A stretch of DNA of 64,000 nucleotides from Kosakonia oryzae (GTDB lineage: Bacteria > Pseudomonadota > Gammaproteobacteria > Enterobacterales > Enterobacteriaceae), in assembly GCF_001658025.2 (NCBI RefSeq), contig NZ_CP014007.2, forward strand, positions 2,480,001-2,544,000. Direction: 5' to 3'. The notes below the pieces were generated by a model. It was not told the origin of the DNA, ran no database searches, and saw only the letters and a program-made list of their open reading frames with translations. Numbering within the stretch: position 1 is the first letter of the stretch; every line of letters begins with the position of its first letter. The translations under genes and the position numbers were made by a program. Of this stretch, positions 28,297 to 39,792 are shown in pieces.

Positions 28297-28521
28297 ACTG
28301 CCTCCTCAGGCCGGGTCGGTATTCACCTTCATATGTTGGCTTTATGCCTTAAATGACAGGCTATTTCAATCGGCCTGGCGGAGAGTTGCGCAACCTTTAA
28401 GCCAGAGAGTGTTAAAAAATTCAGCGACATGGCACATTTGGTGCAGGGCTTGCGCGAGACGCGCCCGGACGGCTCATGTACACTGGAGCCATTATTTATT
28501 GGTGTAACCGAGGTGGTACGC

Positions 28522-29568
28522 GTGGAATTACTGTCTGAATATGGTCTGTTTTTGGCCAAGATCGCGACCGTGGTAGTGGCGATTGCGGTGATAGCAGTGC
28601 TTATTGTCAATCTGACGCAGCGCAAGCGCCAGCGGGGTGAGCTGAAAATTACCCGTTTGAGCGAGCAGTATAAAGAGATGCAGGAGGAGATGTCCGCTTC
28701 GTTGCTGGACGATCATCAGCAGAAACAGTGGTATAAAGCGCAGAAGAAAAAGCTGAAGCAGGAGGCAAAGGAAGCCAAAGCGAAAGCAAAAGCAGGGAAA
28801 AACGGTGATACAGGAAAATCACGCGTTTATGTGCTGGATTTTAAAGGCAGTATGGACGCCGGAGAAGTCAGCGGGTTGCGCGAGGAAATTACCGCCGTGC
28901 TGACCGTGGCCAAACCGCAGGATCAGGTCGTTCTGCGACTTGAAAGCCCCGGCGGCGTGGTGCACGGCTACGGTCTTGCGGCTTCTCAATTGCAGCGCCT
29001 GCGCGACAGACATATTCCGCTGACGATTGCCGTTGATAAAGTGGCAGCCAGCGGCGGTTATATGATGGCCTGCGTGGCGGATAAAATTGTTGCCGCGCCC
29101 TTCGCCATTATTGGCTCTATCGGCGTGGTGGCACAGGTCCCTAACTTCAACCGTTTCCTGAAAGGCAAAGAGATCGATATTGAGTTGCATACTGCCGGAC
29201 AGTTTAAACGTACGCTCACTCTACTGGGTGAAAATACCGAAGAAGGGCGGCAGAAATTCCGCGAAAGCCTGAATGAAACCCATGACTTATTTAAAGAATT
29301 CGTTCATCAGATGCGCCCGGCACTGGATATTGAAAGCGTGGCGACCGGTGAACACTGGTATGGCTCCCAGGCGCTGGAGAAGGGGCTGATTGATCAGATT
29401 GGCACCAGCGACGAACTGCTGCTCAGCCTGTATGAGAATCATGAAGTTATCGGCGTCCGCTACCAGCAACGCAAGAAAATGATGGAGCGGTTTACCGGCA
29501 GTGCGACAGAGAGTATTGACCATCTGCTGATGCGCTGGTGGCAGCGCGGGCAAAAACCCCTGATGTAA
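28522..29568 (+). CDS. sohB: Inner-membrane peptidase SohB
   Basis: 348 residues, S49 (SppA-type) serine peptidase family. An N-terminal membrane span (about 8-30), a highly charged Lys/Glu/Ala linker (about 70-105, probably helical), then the peptidase domain with VAASGGYMMA (catalytic Ser) and the downstream Lys in TAGQFKRTLT. The start is GTG at 28522 with GAGGTGG upstream, as in E. coli; in-frame ATGs farther upstream have no SD. In E. coli, extra SohB suppresses loss of DegP. Confidence 0.93.
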   Translation: MELLSEYGLFLAKIATVVVAIAVIAVLIVNLTQRKRQRGELKITRLSEQYKEMQEEMSASLLDDHQQKQWYKAQKKKLKQEAKEAKAKAKAGKNGDTGKSRVYVLDFKGSMDAGEVSGLREEITAVLTVAKPQDQVVLRLESPGGVVHGYGLAASQLQRLRDRHIPLTIAVDKVAASGGYMMACVADKIVAAPFAIIGSIGVVAQVPNFNRFLKGKEIDIELHTAGQFKRTLTLLGENTEEGRQKFRESLNETHDLFKEFVHQMRPALDIESVATGEHWYGSQALEKGLIDQIGTSDELLLSLYENHEVIGVRYQQRKKMMERFTGSATESIDHLLMRWWQRGQKPLM

Positions 29569-29569
29569 A

Positions 29570-29600
29570 CAAAACGCGAGGCCAGAAGCCTCGCGTTTTT
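29570..29600. terminator. Convergent sohB/yciN terminator
   Basis: CGCGAGGC (29575-29582) and GCCTCGCG (29588-29595) form an 8-bp stem with a CAGAA loop, flanked by A- and T-runs, between the convergent sohB and yciN genes. Confidence 0.9.
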
Positions 29601-29602
29601 AC

Positions 29603-29854
29603 TTAGTCAATAAGATGATACTTTTCTGAAAGTTCATGCGCTAAGTATTTGAACATATTGAATACTGCCGTGCTTTTTGGCGTTGGCAGACCTTGCTCAT
29701 CCAGATAGTACTCGCCGCTGAACACCAGCACGCCATTGCGCTGGGTAACATCGGTGGCGGCAATACCTGCCAGCGTATCTTCATGCTCACGGATCAGTTT
29801 GTTAGCCAGCTCCAGCAATGTTTGGCGATCGATGGGTTGAGATGTACCGGTCAT
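29603..29854 (-). CDS. yciN: YciN family protein (DUF2498)
   Basis: 83 residues, a small soluble protein matching E. coli Yci[21 protein letters not shown], then [22 protein letters not shown] and a conserved C-terminus. The function is unknown. GAGGAG precedes ATG 29854, so the much longer upstream in-frame extension to 29962 is not used. Confidence 0.92.
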   Translation of the reverse strand: MTGTSQPIDRQTLLELANKLIREHEDTLAGIAATDVTQRNGVLVFSGEYYLDEQGLPTPKSTAVFNMFKYLAHELSEKYHLID

Positions 29855-30249
29855 TTTTCTACTCCTCAAAATTTTCTGAAGTTTACCGCTGGCCCGGACA
29901 GGGAGCAAATTTTCCCTGTTTTTGCAAAGGGTTTGCCCTGTTGTTGTGCTGGCGCGTTTCATTTTTGCGTGCTAATAAAGTTGCGTAACAAATTTTATCA
30001 GGTACAGTGTGACGCTTTCGTCAATCTGGCAACAGAATTGCTTGACATTCGACCATAACACCGTCGTACTACATCACCCTGACGCGAAAAAGCTTGTAAA
30101 CTCAGCCACCTGAATGCTCCGTTTGACGCGCCTGGCCAGATATGGGGGTTGATATCCCCGGTTGTCGCCGCAATAGTGAAGGTTCGTCGCGGGTGGTGTT
30201 AAGCAATGTCGACGTATTCCTGGAAGAATTAAATTAGGTAAAGGTGAAT
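29855..30249. other. Intergenic region between yciN and topA
   Basis: About 395 bases without a gene, between divergent yciN and topA. E. coli topA is expressed from several promoters here, including heat-shock ones. A TTGACA hexamer at 30042-30047 is the best -35 candidate, but no strong -10 lies at standard spacing. No repeats or small genes were found. Confidence 0.55.
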
Positions 30250-32847
30250 ATGGGCAAAGCTCTCGTTATCGTTGAGTCCCCGGCAAAAGCCAAAACGATC
30301 AATAAATATCTGGGTAATGACTATGTGGTTAAATCCAGTGTTGGTCATATCCGTGATTTGCCGACCAGTGGCTCAGCACCCAAAAAGAGCGCAGACTCAG
30401 CCTCCACCAAAACGGCTAAGAAGCCTAAAAAGGATGAACGCGGCGCTCTTGTCAATCGCATGGGGATCGACCCATGGCACAACTGGGATGCACATTACGA
30501 AGTGCTGCCAGGCAAAGAGAAGGTGGTTTCTGAACTGAAATCGCTGGCTGAAAAAGCCGACCACATCTATCTCGCAACCGACCTTGACCGCGAAGGGGAA
30601 GCCATTGCATGGCACCTGCGGGAAGTGATCGGCGGTGATGAAAAACGCTACAGCCGCGTAGTGTTTAACGAAATCACCAAGAATGCGATTCGCCAGGCTT
30701 TTGAAACGCCGGGTGAACTGAATATTGACCGTGTGAATGCCCAGCAGGCGCGCCGCTTTATGGATCGCGTTGTGGGTTACATGGTCTCTCCGCTGCTGTG
30801 GAAGAAAATTGCCCGAGGCCTTTCTGCTGGCCGCGTGCAGTCTGTTGCTGTTCGTCTGGTGGTTGAACGCGAGCGCGAAATCAAAGCCTTTGTTCCGGAA
30901 GAGTTCTGGGAAATTGATGCCGCGACCGCGACGCCTGGCGGCGATGCATTGCCGCTGCAGGTGACGCATCAAGGTGATAAAGCGTTCCGTCCGGTCAATC
31001 GCGAGCAGACAATGGCCGCCGTTAGCCTGCTGGAGAAAGCGCGTTACACCGTACTGGAGCGGGAAGATAAACCGACCAGCAGCAAGCCCGGTGCGCCGTT
31101 TATCACCTCCACGTTGCAGCAGGCCGCCAGCACGCGTCTCGGCTTTGGCGTGAAGAAAACCATGATGATGGCGCAGCGTCTGTACGAAGCCGGTTACATC
31201 ACCTACATGCGTACCGACTCAACGAATCTGAGCCAGGACGCGATCAACATGGTTCGCGGCTATATTACCGACAATTTCGGTAAGAAATACCTGCCGGAAT
31301 CGGCTAACCAGTACGCCAGTAAAGAAAATTCCCAGGAAGCGCACGAAGCGATTCGTCCTTCCGATGTCGCAGTGCAGGCTGAGTCGCTGAAGGACATGGA
31401 AACCGACGCGCAGAAGCTGTATCAGCTTATCTGGCGCCAGTTTGTCGCCTGTCAGATGACCCCTGCGCAGTACGATTCCACGACGCTGACCGTGGGTGCG
31501 GGTGATTTCCGCCTCAAAGCGCGCGGGCGCATTTTGCGCTTCGATGGCTGGACAAAAGTGATGCCGGCACTGCGCAAGGGCGATGAAGATCGCACTCTAC
31601 CGTCAGTGAATAAAGGTGATGTGCTGTCGCTCGTAGAACTGACTCCGGCGCAACACTTTACCAAGCCGCCAGCGCGTTTCAGCGAAGCTTCGCTGGTTAA
31701 AGAGCTTGAAAAACGCGGCATTGGCCGTCCGTCCACTTATGCCTCGATCATTTCGACCATTCAGGACAGGGGCTATGTGCGCGTGGAAAACCGTCGTTTT
31801 TACGCGGAAAAAATGGGTGAAATCGTCACCGATCGCCTGGAAGAGAACTTCCGCGAGCTGATGAACTACGATTTTACCGCGCAGATGGAAGACAGTCTTG
31901 ACCGCGTCGCAAACCATGAAGCCGAGTGGCGGAAGGTGCTGGACAGCTTCTTTGGCGATTTTTCTCGCCAGCTTGAGCAAGCTGAACAGGATCCGGAAGC
32001 GGGCGGTATGCGACCGAACCAGATGGTGCTGACCAGCATCGACTGTCCGACCTGCGGCCGTAAAATGGGGATTCGTACCGCCAGTACCGGCGTGTTCCTC
32101 GGCTGTTCCGGCTATGCGCTGCCGCCAAAAGAGCGCTGTAAGACCACCATTAACCTTGTGCCGGAAAACGAAGTGCTCAATGTGCTGGAAGGCGATGACG
32201 CGGAAACCAACGCGCTGCGCGCCAAACGTCGTTGCCAGAAGTGCGGCACGGCGATGGACAGCTACCTCATCGATCCGAAGCGCAAATTACATGTCTGCGG
32301 TAATAACCCGACCTGTGATGGCTACGAAATCGAAGAGGGCGAGTTCCGCATCAAGGGGTATGACGGTCCGATCGTTGAGTGTGAGAAATGCGGTTCTGAA
32401 ATGCACCTGAAAATGGGGCGTTTTGGTAAGTACATGGCATGTACCAACGACGATTGCAAAAACACGCGTAAAATTCTGCGTAACGGTGAAGTTGCACCAC
32501 CGAAGGAAGATCCGGTGCCATTACCGGAGCTGCCTTGCGAAAAATCCGACGCATATTTCGTGCTGCGTGATGGTGCTGCCGGGGTGTTCCTCGCCGCCAA
32601 TACCTTCCCGAAATCGCGTGAAACACGTGCGCCGCTGGTGGAAGAACTGTACCGCTTCCGCGATCGTCTGCCGGAAAAACTGCGTTACCTGGCCGACGCG
32701 CCGCAGCAGGATCCGGAAGGTAATAAAACGATTGTCCGTTTTAGCCGTAAAACCAAACAGCAGTATGTGGCATCGGAAAAAGAGGGCAAAGCAACGGGAT
32801 GGTCGGCTTTCTACATTGATAACAAGTGGACTGAAGCTAAAAAATAA
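30250..32847 (+). CDS. topA: DNA topoisomerase I (omega protein)
   Basis: 865 residues, the E. coli length. A type IA topoisomerase that relaxes negative supercoils. TOPRIM motif [15 protein letters not shown], active-site Tyr319 in [13 protein letters not shown], and C-terminal zinc-ribbon repeats ([27 protein letters not shown]). ATG 30250 with AGGTG upstream is preferred to the GTG two codons earlier. A strong terminator follows. Confidence 0.98.
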   Translation: MGKALVIVESPAKAKTINKYLGNDYVVKSSVGHIRDLPTSGSAPKKSADSASTKTAKKPKKDERGALVNRMGIDPWHNWDAHYEVLPGKEKVVSELKSLAEKADHIYLATDLDREGEAIAWHLREVIGGDEKRYSRVVFNEITKNAIRQAFETPGELNIDRVNAQQARRFMDRVVGYMVSPLLWKKIARGLSAGRVQSVAVRLVVEREREIKAFVPEEFWEIDAATATPGGDALPLQVTHQGDKAFRPVNREQTMAAVSLLEKARYTVLEREDKPTSSKPGAPFITSTLQQAASTRLGFGVKKTMMMAQRLYEAGYITYMRTDSTNLSQDAINMVRGYITDNFGKKYLPESANQYASKENSQEAHEAIRPSDVAVQAESLKDMETDAQKLYQLIWRQFVACQMTPAQYDSTTLTVGAGDFRLKARGRILRFDGWTKVMPALRKGDEDRTLPSVNKGDVLSLVELTPAQHFTKPPARFSEASLVKELEKRGIGRPSTYASIISTIQDRGYVRVENRRFYAEKMGEIVTDRLEENFRELMNYDFTAQMEDSLDRVANHEAEWRKVLDSFFGDFSRQLEQAEQDPEAGGMRPNQMVLTSIDCPTCGRKMGIRTASTGVFLGCSGYALPPKERCKTTINLVPENEVLNVLEGDDAETNALRAKRRCQKCGTAMDSYLIDPKRKLHVCGNNPTCDGYEIEEGEFRIKGYDGPIVECEKCGSEMHLKMGRFGKYMACTNDDCKNTRKILRNGEVAPPKEDPVPLPELPCEKSDAYFVLRDGAAGVFLAANTFPKSRETRAPLVEELYRFRDRLPEKLRYLADAPQQDPEGNKTIVRFSRKTKQQYVASEKEGKATGWSAFYIDNKWTEAKK

Positions 32848-32870
32848 GCGACTTCAGTTACCTATCCCAA

Positions 32871-32896
32871 AAGGGCCGCTCTGTCGGCCCTTTTTT
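32871..32896 (+). terminator. topA terminator
   Basis: GGGCCG (32873-32878) and CGGCCC (32885-32890) form a stem with a CTCTGT loop followed by a T-run, 24 bases after the topA stop. Confidence 0.88.
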
Positions 32897-32948
32897 ATAC
32901 CTGCATTATTATTCTTTGTTCGCTGCTATACACAGAAGCTATAAATGA

Positions 32949-34004
<1,056 letters not shown>

Positions 34005-34010
34005 TGTCGG

Positions 34011-34040
34011 AGGGTATCTTTTCGACTGAAAAGATACCCT
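34011..34040 (+). terminator. cysB downstream inverted repeat
   Basis: A perfect 13-bp stem (AGGGTATCTTTTC with GAAAAGATACCCT) around a GACT loop lies seven bases after the cysB stop. No T-run follows, so it is a transcript-end stabiliser or a weak terminator rather than a classical one. Confidence 0.6.
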
Positions 34041-34355
34041 TAACTCTGACTAAAGCTAAATCATTATTATCATCATCTGACTTATCGAAAATCCGCCTCG
34101 GTGATTGAAATCACATCCTCAGAGCAGACACTGTCACTATTTAGCGACAAAAATAGAAACTAAATTGCTGGTCTGCAAATTTATTACTTCAATAATTTAT
34201 TTGTGGTCAAAAGATTAAATATTTCTTTGGAAATGGTGAGTAAATTCACTGGATTTTCGGCTAAAGTTCTTTTAGGATTTGTCTCATCTCATGATTAATT
34301 GTACCTATTGTTGGTGCCCAAAATGATAAGTGATGTCGATTGTACGAGGTTAGCA
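34041..34355. other. AT-rich intergenic region before ymiA
   Basis: About 315 AT-rich bases without a gene. A short palindrome GTGATTGAAATCAC is at 34101-34114. Probably carries the promoter for ymiA-yciX; no clear -35/-10 pair could be chosen. Confidence 0.5.
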
Positions 34356-34484
34356 ATGCCATCAGGAAGTGAAGAGCCAAAAAGGGATCCTGAGCTCAAG
34401 CGTAAAGCCTGGCTGGCGGTATTTCTTGGTTCTGCCTTATTTTGGGCGGTTATCGCGTTATTGATCTGGAAATTCTGGGGTTAA
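34356..34484 (+). CDS. ymiA: Single-span membrane microprotein YmiA
   Basis: 42 residues. A charged N-terminus (PSGSEEPKRDPELKRKAW) is followed by one hydrophobic span LAVFLGSALFWAVIALLIW and a short Trp-containing tail. It corresponds to E. coli YmiA at the same place after cysB. ATG 34356 has GAGG upstream. The function is unknown. The next gene starts two bases after its stop, so they are translated from one mRNA. Confidence 0.85.
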   Translation: MPSGSEEPKRDPELKRKAWLAVFLGSALFWAVIALLIWKFWG

Positions 34485-34485
34485 A

Positions 34486-34656
34486 ATGGCTATAGCGGGT
34501 CGATTAGAACCAGTTAAGCAAGTATGTCAGCTTCGTGACACACCACAGAAAGCGAAAACCAAAACTGTGACCTCTATTCCAGCATGCTGGAAACTGACGC
34601 CACAGCAGCAAGCTTTTATTGATGCCTTCGCTGAAGACGACACCAAAAAACAATAA
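34486..34656 (+). CDS. yciX: Small soluble protein, YciX-like
   Basis: 56 residues, starting MAIAGRLEPVKQVCQLRDTP, with a Lys/Thr-rich middle and SIPACWKLTPQQQAFIDAFAE near the end; two cysteines, no membrane span. GGGG lies just before ATG 34486, and the gene is almost overlapping with ymiA. In E. coli a small ORF yciX is at this position; I assign it by place and size. Function unknown. Confidence 0.72.
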   Translation: MAIAGRLEPVKQVCQLRDTPQKAKTKTVTSIPACWKLTPQQQAFIDAFAEDDTKKQ

Positions 34657-34794
34657 ATATATCATCAGAATAATTGTGGGAAATTATCCACGCTATTCAT
34701 TGGTATGATCTTATGTACTCTTTAATTAATACACAGCATAAATGAATTGAGTAAAGACTCAGTTTTAATGAATAGTTTTTCTGGTAATTTATTG

Positions 34795-34893
34795 ATGAAT
34801 AATGATTGTCGAATGAAATACTGGTCGTGGATCAGCGTGTTTTCTGTTTCCATCCTCTTTTGGGCTCAGATTGTCTGGATGCTCATCCGGTAA
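34795..34893 (+). CDS. ymiC: Single-span membrane microprotein YmiC
   Basis: 32 residues: a short polar start (MNNDCRMKYWSW) and a hydrophobic segment ISVFSVSILFWAQIVWMLI. It matches E. coli YmiC in position and in the YWSW start. Its span resembles that of YmiA (VFxxSxLFWAxI in both). The start is uncertain: ATG 34768 (41 residues) or ATG 34813 are in frame, and no strong SD decides. Function unknown. It is followed by a terminator. Confidence 0.7.
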   Translation: MNNDCRMKYWSWISVFSVSILFWAQIVWMLIR

Positions 34894-34899
34894 TGAATT

Positions 34900-34927
34900 G
34901 AAAAGCCTCGCAACTGCGGGGCTTTTT
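34900..34927 (+). terminator. ymiC terminator
   Basis: AAAGCCTCGCA pairs with TGCGGGGCTTT (one G-U pair) followed by a T-run, ending the small-gene transcript before acnA. Confidence 0.85.
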
Positions 34928-35015
34928 TAATTTCCTCGCCTGTAAATTTGTCCGTTTGTAGCAATTTGGGTTGTTATCAAATCGTTACGATATGTTTGTG
35001 TTATCTTTAATACAG

Positions 35016-35035
35016 ACCCTGAAGATCTTCAGGGT
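35016..35035. promoter_or_regulatory. 20-bp perfect palindrome in the acnA leader
   Basis: ACCCTGAAGATCTTCAGGGT is a perfect palindrome without a loop, 30 bases before the acnA start. It may be an operator for a dimeric regulator or a short mRNA hairpin. No known site was recognised with certainty. Confidence 0.5.
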
Positions 35036-35065
35036 ATCGCAATCCCTGTAAGTAAGGAGGAGCAC

Positions 35066-37741
35066 ATGTCGTTGACCCTACGCGAAGCCAGTAAGGACAC
35101 ATTGCAGGCAGAGAATAAAACTTACCACTATTACAGCTTGCCGCTGGCCGCCAGACAACTTGGGGATATTGCGCGTCTACCCAAGTCACTCAAAGTACTA
35201 CTCGAAAATCTTCTGCGCTGGCAGGATGAGGAATCCGTCACTGAAGAGGATATTCGTGCGCTGGCGGGCTGGCTAACTACCGCCCATGCCGACAGAGAAA
35301 TTGCTTATCGCCCGGCCAGGGTTCTGATGCAGGATTTCACCGGTGTCCCCGCAGTCGTTGATCTTGCTGCCATGCGCGAAGCGGTAAAACGTCTCGGTGG
35401 CGATACCGCGAAAGTAAACCCGCTGTCACCGGTTGATTTGGTTATCGACCACTCAGTCACCGTTGACCATTTTGGTGATGATGACGCGTTCGAAGAGAAC
35501 GTCCGGCTGGAGATGGAGCGTAACCATGAGCGTTATGTTTTTCTGCGCTGGGGCCAGCAAGCCTTTAGCCGCTTCAGCGTCGTACCGCCTGGCACCGGTA
35601 TCTGCCACCAGGTCAACCTTGAATACCTCGGCAAAGCCGTGTGGAGTGAACTCCAGGACAAAGAGTGGGTTGCTTATCCGGACACGCTGGTCGGTACCGA
35701 TTCGCACACTACGATGATCAATGGTCTGGGCGTGCTGGGCTGGGGTGTCGGGGGTATTGAAGCGGAAGCCGCTATGCTCGGCCAGCCGGTTTCCATGCTC
35801 ATTCCTGACGTCGTTGGTTTTAAACTGACCGGCAAGCTGCGTGAAGGCATTACCGCCACCGACCTGGTGCTGACGGTGACGCAGATGTTGCGTAAACACG
35901 GCGTGGTGGGGAAATTCGTCGAATTTTATGGTGACGGACTCGATTCGCTGCCGCTCGCCGATCGCGCCACTATCGCCAATATGGCACCCGAGTATGGCGC
36001 CACCTGCGGTTTTTTCCCTATTGATGGCGTAACGCTTGAATATATGCGCCTGAGCGGGCGTAGCGAAGAGCAGGTTGCGTTGGTTGAAGCCTATGCGAAA
36101 GCGCAGGGCATGTGGCGTAACCCGGGTGATGAACCGGTATTTACCAGCACACTCGAACTGAATATGCATGATGTCGAGGCAAGTCTTGCTGGCCCCAAAC
36201 GTCCACAGGATCGTGTAGCGCTTGGCGATGTGCCTAAAGCCTTTGCCGCCAGCTCTGAACTGGAACTGAATACGGCGCAGAAGGACCGCAAACCGGTCGA
36301 CTACGTGCTCAATGGACATTCATATCAATTGCCGGATGGCGCGGTGGTCATTGCCGCCATTACTTCCTGTACGAATACCTCAAACCCCAGCGTGCTGATG
36401 GCTGCCGGGTTACTGGCGAAGAAGGCCGTCACACTTGGCCTGAAACTTCAGCCGTGGGTAAAAGCTTCACTGGCGCCGGGTTCGAAAGTGGTTTCCGATT
36501 ACCTGGCGCAGGCGCGCCTGACGCCTTACCTTGATGAGCTGGGTTTTAACCTGGTTGGATATGGCTGTACGACCTGTATCGGTAACTCTGGCCCGCTGCC
36601 GGAACCGATTGAGCAAGCGATCCGCGCGGGCGATCTGACGGTTGGCGCGGTACTTTCGGGCAACCGAAACTTTGAAGGCCGCATTCATCCGCTGGTGAAA
36701 ACCAACTGGCTGGCGTCTCCGCCGCTGGTGGTGGCTTACGCGCTGGCGGGGAACATGAATATCAACCTCGCCACCGATCCTCTTGGCCACGATCGGAAAG
36801 GCGATCCGGTCTACCTGAAAGATATCTGGCCTTCCAGCAACGAAATTGCGCGTGCCGTTGAGCAGGTCTCGACGGAGATGTTCCGCAAAGAGTATGCCGA
36901 GGTGTTTGAAGGTACGCCGGAATGGAAAGCGATCCAGGTTGAGCGTTCGGACACTTACGGCTGGCAGAATGATTCAACCTATATCCGGTTATCTCCGTTC
37001 TTTGATGATATGGCGGCGCAACCGAAGCCGGTAGAGGATATTCACGGCGCGCGGATCCTTGCCATGCTTGGTGATTCTGTCACCACCGACCATATTTCGC
37101 CGGCGGGCAGTATCAAAGCGGACAGCCCGGCTGGACGTTATCTGCAAAGCCACGGCGTTGAGCGTCGTGATTTTAACTCGTACGGATCGCGGCGCGGCAA
37201 CCATGAAGTCATGATGCGCGGTACGTTTGCCAATATTCGTATCCGCAATGAAATGGTGCCAGGCGTGGAAGGGGGCATGACTCGCCATTTACCGGGCAGT
37301 GAAGTGATCTCCATCTATGATGCCGCGATGCGTTATCAGCAGGAGAAAACGCCATTAGCGGTGATTGCCGGTAAAGAGTATGGTTCAGGCTCCAGCCGCG
37401 ACTGGGCCGCCAAGGGGCCGCGTCTGCTGGGGATTCGCGTGGTGATCGCCGAATCGTTTGAGCGTATTCACCGCTCGAATCTGATTGGTATGGGGATCCT
37501 GCCGCTGGAATTCCCGCAAGGCGTTACGCGCAAAACGCTGGGACTTACCGGCGAGGAAACACTGGATATTGCGGATTTAGAGCATATCAAACCGGGTGGA
37601 ACATTAGCGGTAACACTTACCCGCGCTGATGGTAAGCAGGAAATGCTGGAATGCCGCTGCCGCATTGATACGTCGACAGAGCTGACTTACTACCGCAATG
37701 ACGGCATCTTGCACTATGTGATACGCAACATGCTGAACTAA
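35066..37741 (+). CDS. acnA: Aconitate hydratase A
   Basis: 891 residues, the E. coli length. It interconverts citrate and isocitrate with a [4Fe-4S] cluster; AcnA is the stable, stationary-phase and oxidative-stress form. Cluster cysteines are in [11 protein letters not shown] and [10 protein letters not shown], and the swivel domain shows [12 protein letters not shown]. An almost ideal SD (TAAGGAGG at 35053-35060) lies five bases before the ATG. Confidence 0.98.
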   Translation: MSLTLREASKDTLQAENKTYHYYSLPLAARQLGDIARLPKSLKVLLENLLRWQDEESVTEEDIRALAGWLTTAHADREIAYRPARVLMQDFTGVPAVVDLAAMREAVKRLGGDTAKVNPLSPVDLVIDHSVTVDHFGDDDAFEENVRLEMERNHERYVFLRWGQQAFSRFSVVPPGTGICHQVNLEYLGKAVWSELQDKEWVAYPDTLVGTDSHTTMINGLGVLGWGVGGIEAEAAMLGQPVSMLIPDVVGFKLTGKLREGITATDLVLTVTQMLRKHGVVGKFVEFYGDGLDSLPLADRATIANMAPEYGATCGFFPIDGVTLEYMRLSGRSEEQVALVEAYAKAQGMWRNPGDEPVFTSTLELNMHDVEASLAGPKRPQDRVALGDVPKAFAASSELELNTAQKDRKPVDYVLNGHSYQLPDGAVVIAAITSCTNTSNPSVLMAAGLLAKKAVTLGLKLQPWVKASLAPGSKVVSDYLAQARLTPYLDELGFNLVGYGCTTCIGNSGPLPEPIEQAIRAGDLTVGAVLSGNRNFEGRIHPLVKTNWLASPPLVVAYALAGNMNINLATDPLGHDRKGDPVYLKDIWPSSNEIARAVEQVSTEMFRKEYAEVFEGTPEWKAIQVERSDTYGWQNDSTYIRLSPFFDDMAAQPKPVEDIHGARILAMLGDSVTTDHISPAGSIKADSPAGRYLQSHGVERRDFNSYGSRRGNHEVMMRGTFANIRIRNEMVPGVEGGMTRHLPGSEVISIYDAAMRYQQEKTPLAVIAGKEYGSGSSRDWAAKGPRLLGIRVVIAESFERIHRSNLIGMGILPLEFPQGVTRKTLGLTGEETLDIADLEHIKPGGTLAVTLTRADGKQEMLECRCRIDTSTELTYYRNDGILHYVIRNMLN

Positions 37742-37743
37742 AC

Positions 37744-37771
37744 AAAAAGGCCTGCGTCTGCAGGCCTTTTT
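37744..37771. terminator. Convergent acnA/ribA terminator
   Basis: GGCCTGC (37749-37755) and GCAGGCC (37760-37766) form a stem with a GTCT loop between an A-run and a T-run, serving both convergent genes. Confidence 0.9.
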
Positions 37772-37788
37772 ACGTTCATGGCGGCAGC

Positions 37789-38376
37789 TTATTTCAGCAG
37801 ATGCCCCATTTTTTCGGCTTTCGTATCCAGATAGTGTTCGTTTTTCGGGTTGCGGCCGACAATCAGCGGGACGCGTTCCACGATGTTGATCCCGGCTTCG
37901 GTCAGGATTTCCACTTTCTTGGGGTTATTGGTCAGCAGGCGGACTTCATCGACGCCCAGCAGTTTGAACATATCGGCGCACAGGGTGAAATCGCGCTCAT
38001 CGGCGGCGAAACCCAGTTGATGATTGGCCTCGACGGTGTCGTAGCCCTGATCCTGCAACGCATAAGCGCGGATTTTATTCAGCAGACCAATGTTACGACC
38101 TTCCTGGCGATGATAAAGCAGCACGCCGCGACCTTCCTCGGCGATATGGTTCAGGGCCGCTTCAAGCTGAAAGCCACAGTCACAACGCAAACTGAAAAGG
38201 GCGTCACCGGTCAGACACTCCGAATGTACGCGCGCCAGGACAGGCAACTGCCCGGAAATATCGCCGAAAACAAGAGCAACGTGATCTTGCCCGGTAGCCA
38301 GTTCTTCAAAACCCACCATCAGGAAGTCGCCCCATGGGGTTGGCAGTTTGGCTTCTGCCACACGTTTAAGTTGCAT
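37789..38376 (-). CDS. ribA: GTP cyclohydrolase II
   Basis: 195 residues. First step of riboflavin synthesis from GTP. The zinc cysteines Cys54, Cys65 and Cys67 are in [16 protein letters not shown], followed by the catalytic [14 protein letters not shown] segment. [16 protein letters not shown] at 38376 is the conserved start; an in-frame ATG at 38403 would add nine residues. Divergent from pgpB. Confidence 0.97.
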   Translation of the reverse strand: MQLKRVAEAKLPTPWGDFLMVGFEELATGQDHVALVFGDISGQLPVLARVHSECLTGDALFSLRCDCGFQLEAALNHIAEEGRGVLLYHRQEGRNIGLLNKIRAYALQDQGYDTVEANHQLGFAADERDFTLCADMFKLLGVDEVRLLTNNPKKVEILTEAGINIVERVPLIVGRNPKNEHYLDTKAEKMGHLLK

Positions 38377-38572
38377 GTGAATCTCCGAATTATATTGGCA
38401 CACTGCGCGCCTTTAGCCTGTTGGCCTTCTGTATAGGTGTATTTTGCCACAATGCACTGAATAACACCTACAAGTGACCATTCCATTGCTGGTTAAACGC
38501 ACAAATACGTCGCTTTTAGCGTGAATGTTATATTTCGGTTATGATTGAGTCGCTTAACAGAAAGGAGAGGAC

Positions 38573-39337
38573 ATGCTGTCAATTGCAAAGCGTACAACTG
38601 CGGGAGCGGCGATTTTATTGGTGATGCCGCTGGCCGTGTGGGTTTCCGGCTGGAGTTGGCAGCCCGGACAATCCCGATGGTGGCTCCATTTTCTCTTCTG
38701 GTTAACCGAAACGGTTACGCAGCCGTGGGGGATTATTACGCACGTGTTGCTATGCGGCTGGTTTCTCTGGTGCCTGCGTTTTCGCCTGAAAGCGGCGCTG
38801 GTGCTGTTTGCGATTCTTGGATGCGCAATTCTGGTCGGGCAGGGATTAAAATCCTTCGTCAAAGAGCGAGTGCAGGAGCCGCGTCCTTTCGTGTTATGGC
38901 TGGAAAAAACGCACAATATCCCGGCGGATGAGTTCTACACTTTAAAGCGTAAGTCACGGGGAGAACTGGTGAAATCGCAGCTCTCCGGGCAGCATGATAT
39001 TCCTGGTTTTTTACGTAAACATTGGCAAAAAGAGACCGGTTTTGCCTTTCCTTCCGGACACACGATGTTTGCTGCCAGTTGGGCATTGCTGGGCGTGGGT
39101 TTATTGTGGCCGCGCAGACGGACATGGACCATTGTTTTCCTGTTAGTATGGGCAACCGGGGTAATGGGCAGCCGTTTATTGCTGGGCATGCACTGGCCGC
39201 GCGATTTAGTCGTCGCAACGCTGATTTCCTGGCTGCTGGTCACGCTGGCGACATGGCTGGCGCAGCGCCTGTGCGGCCCATTGACGCCGCCCGCGCAAGA
39301 GGTGCCAGAAATTGTCGCCAGAGATCGCGAGACTTGA
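38573..39337 (+). CDS. pgpB: Phosphatidylglycerophosphatase B
   Basis: 254 residues, about six membrane spans. A PAP2-type lipid phosphatase acting on phosphatidylglycerol phosphate, phosphatidate and undecaprenyl pyrophosphate. The three motifs are KSFVKERVQEPRP, FPSGHTM and SRLLLGMHWPRD. GAAAGGAGAGG lies before ATG 38573. lapA follows on the same strand after 140 bases. Confidence 0.95.
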   Translation: MLSIAKRTTAGAAILLVMPLAVWVSGWSWQPGQSRWWLHFLFWLTETVTQPWGIITHVLLCGWFLWCLRFRLKAALVLFAILGCAILVGQGLKSFVKERVQEPRPFVLWLEKTHNIPADEFYTLKRKSRGELVKSQLSGQHDIPGFLRKHWQKETGFAFPSGHTMFAASWALLGVGLLWPRRRTWTIVFLLVWATGVMGSRLLLGMHWPRDLVVATLISWLLVTLATWLAQRLCGPLTPPAQEVPEIVARDRET

Positions 39338-39477
39338 TTTCAGATATTTCGCCCGCAAATCGGAATTTGGCATTATGTAATTTCATTCCACGAAGGGCGC
39401 TAAAATGATAGGTTATAAGGCTGCGTGCAGTCAGTTGCATAGAAATTCATCGCCTGAACCACATGACGGGATGTAAT

Positions 39478-39786
39478 GTGAAATATTTACTCATTTTCTT
39501 ACTGGTATTAGCGATTTTTGTCGTGTCGATTACGCTTGGTGCGCAAAACGATCAGCAGGTAACATTCAATTATTTACTGGCGCAGGGCGAATATCGCATT
39601 TCTACGCTGCTGGCTGTACTGTTTGCGGCCGGGTTTATCATCGGCTGGCTGATTTGCGGCCTGTTCTGGCTACGCGTGCGTGTCTCTCTGGTTCGCGCTG
39701 AACGTAAGATCAAAAGACTTGAGCACCAGCTTGCTCCCGCCTCAGATGTACCGGTTGTCCCCGGCACAGCGGCGGTGAAGGAATAA
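39478..39786 (+). CDS. lapA: Lipopolysaccharide assembly protein A
   Basis: 102 residues with two membrane spans (about 3-22 and 42-64) and a basic helical tail (RVSLVRAERKIKRLEHQL). LapA works with LapB at the inner membrane in LPS assembly. The start is GTG at 39478 (VKYLLIFLL), as in E. coli; the in-frame ATG at 39463 would add five residues. Six bases separate it from lapB. Confidence 0.94.
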   Translation: MKYLLIFLLVLAIFVVSITLGAQNDQQVTFNYLLAQGEYRISTLLAVLFAAGFIIGWLICGLFWLRVRVSLVRAERKIKRLEHQLAPASDVPVVPGTAAVKE

Positions 39787-39792
39787 TATTTT

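Noticed and set aside
30042-30072. Complete sigma-70 promoter for topA
   Set aside because: TTGACA is clear, but candidate -10 hexamers (GTACTA, CGTACT) are poor; only the region is reported.
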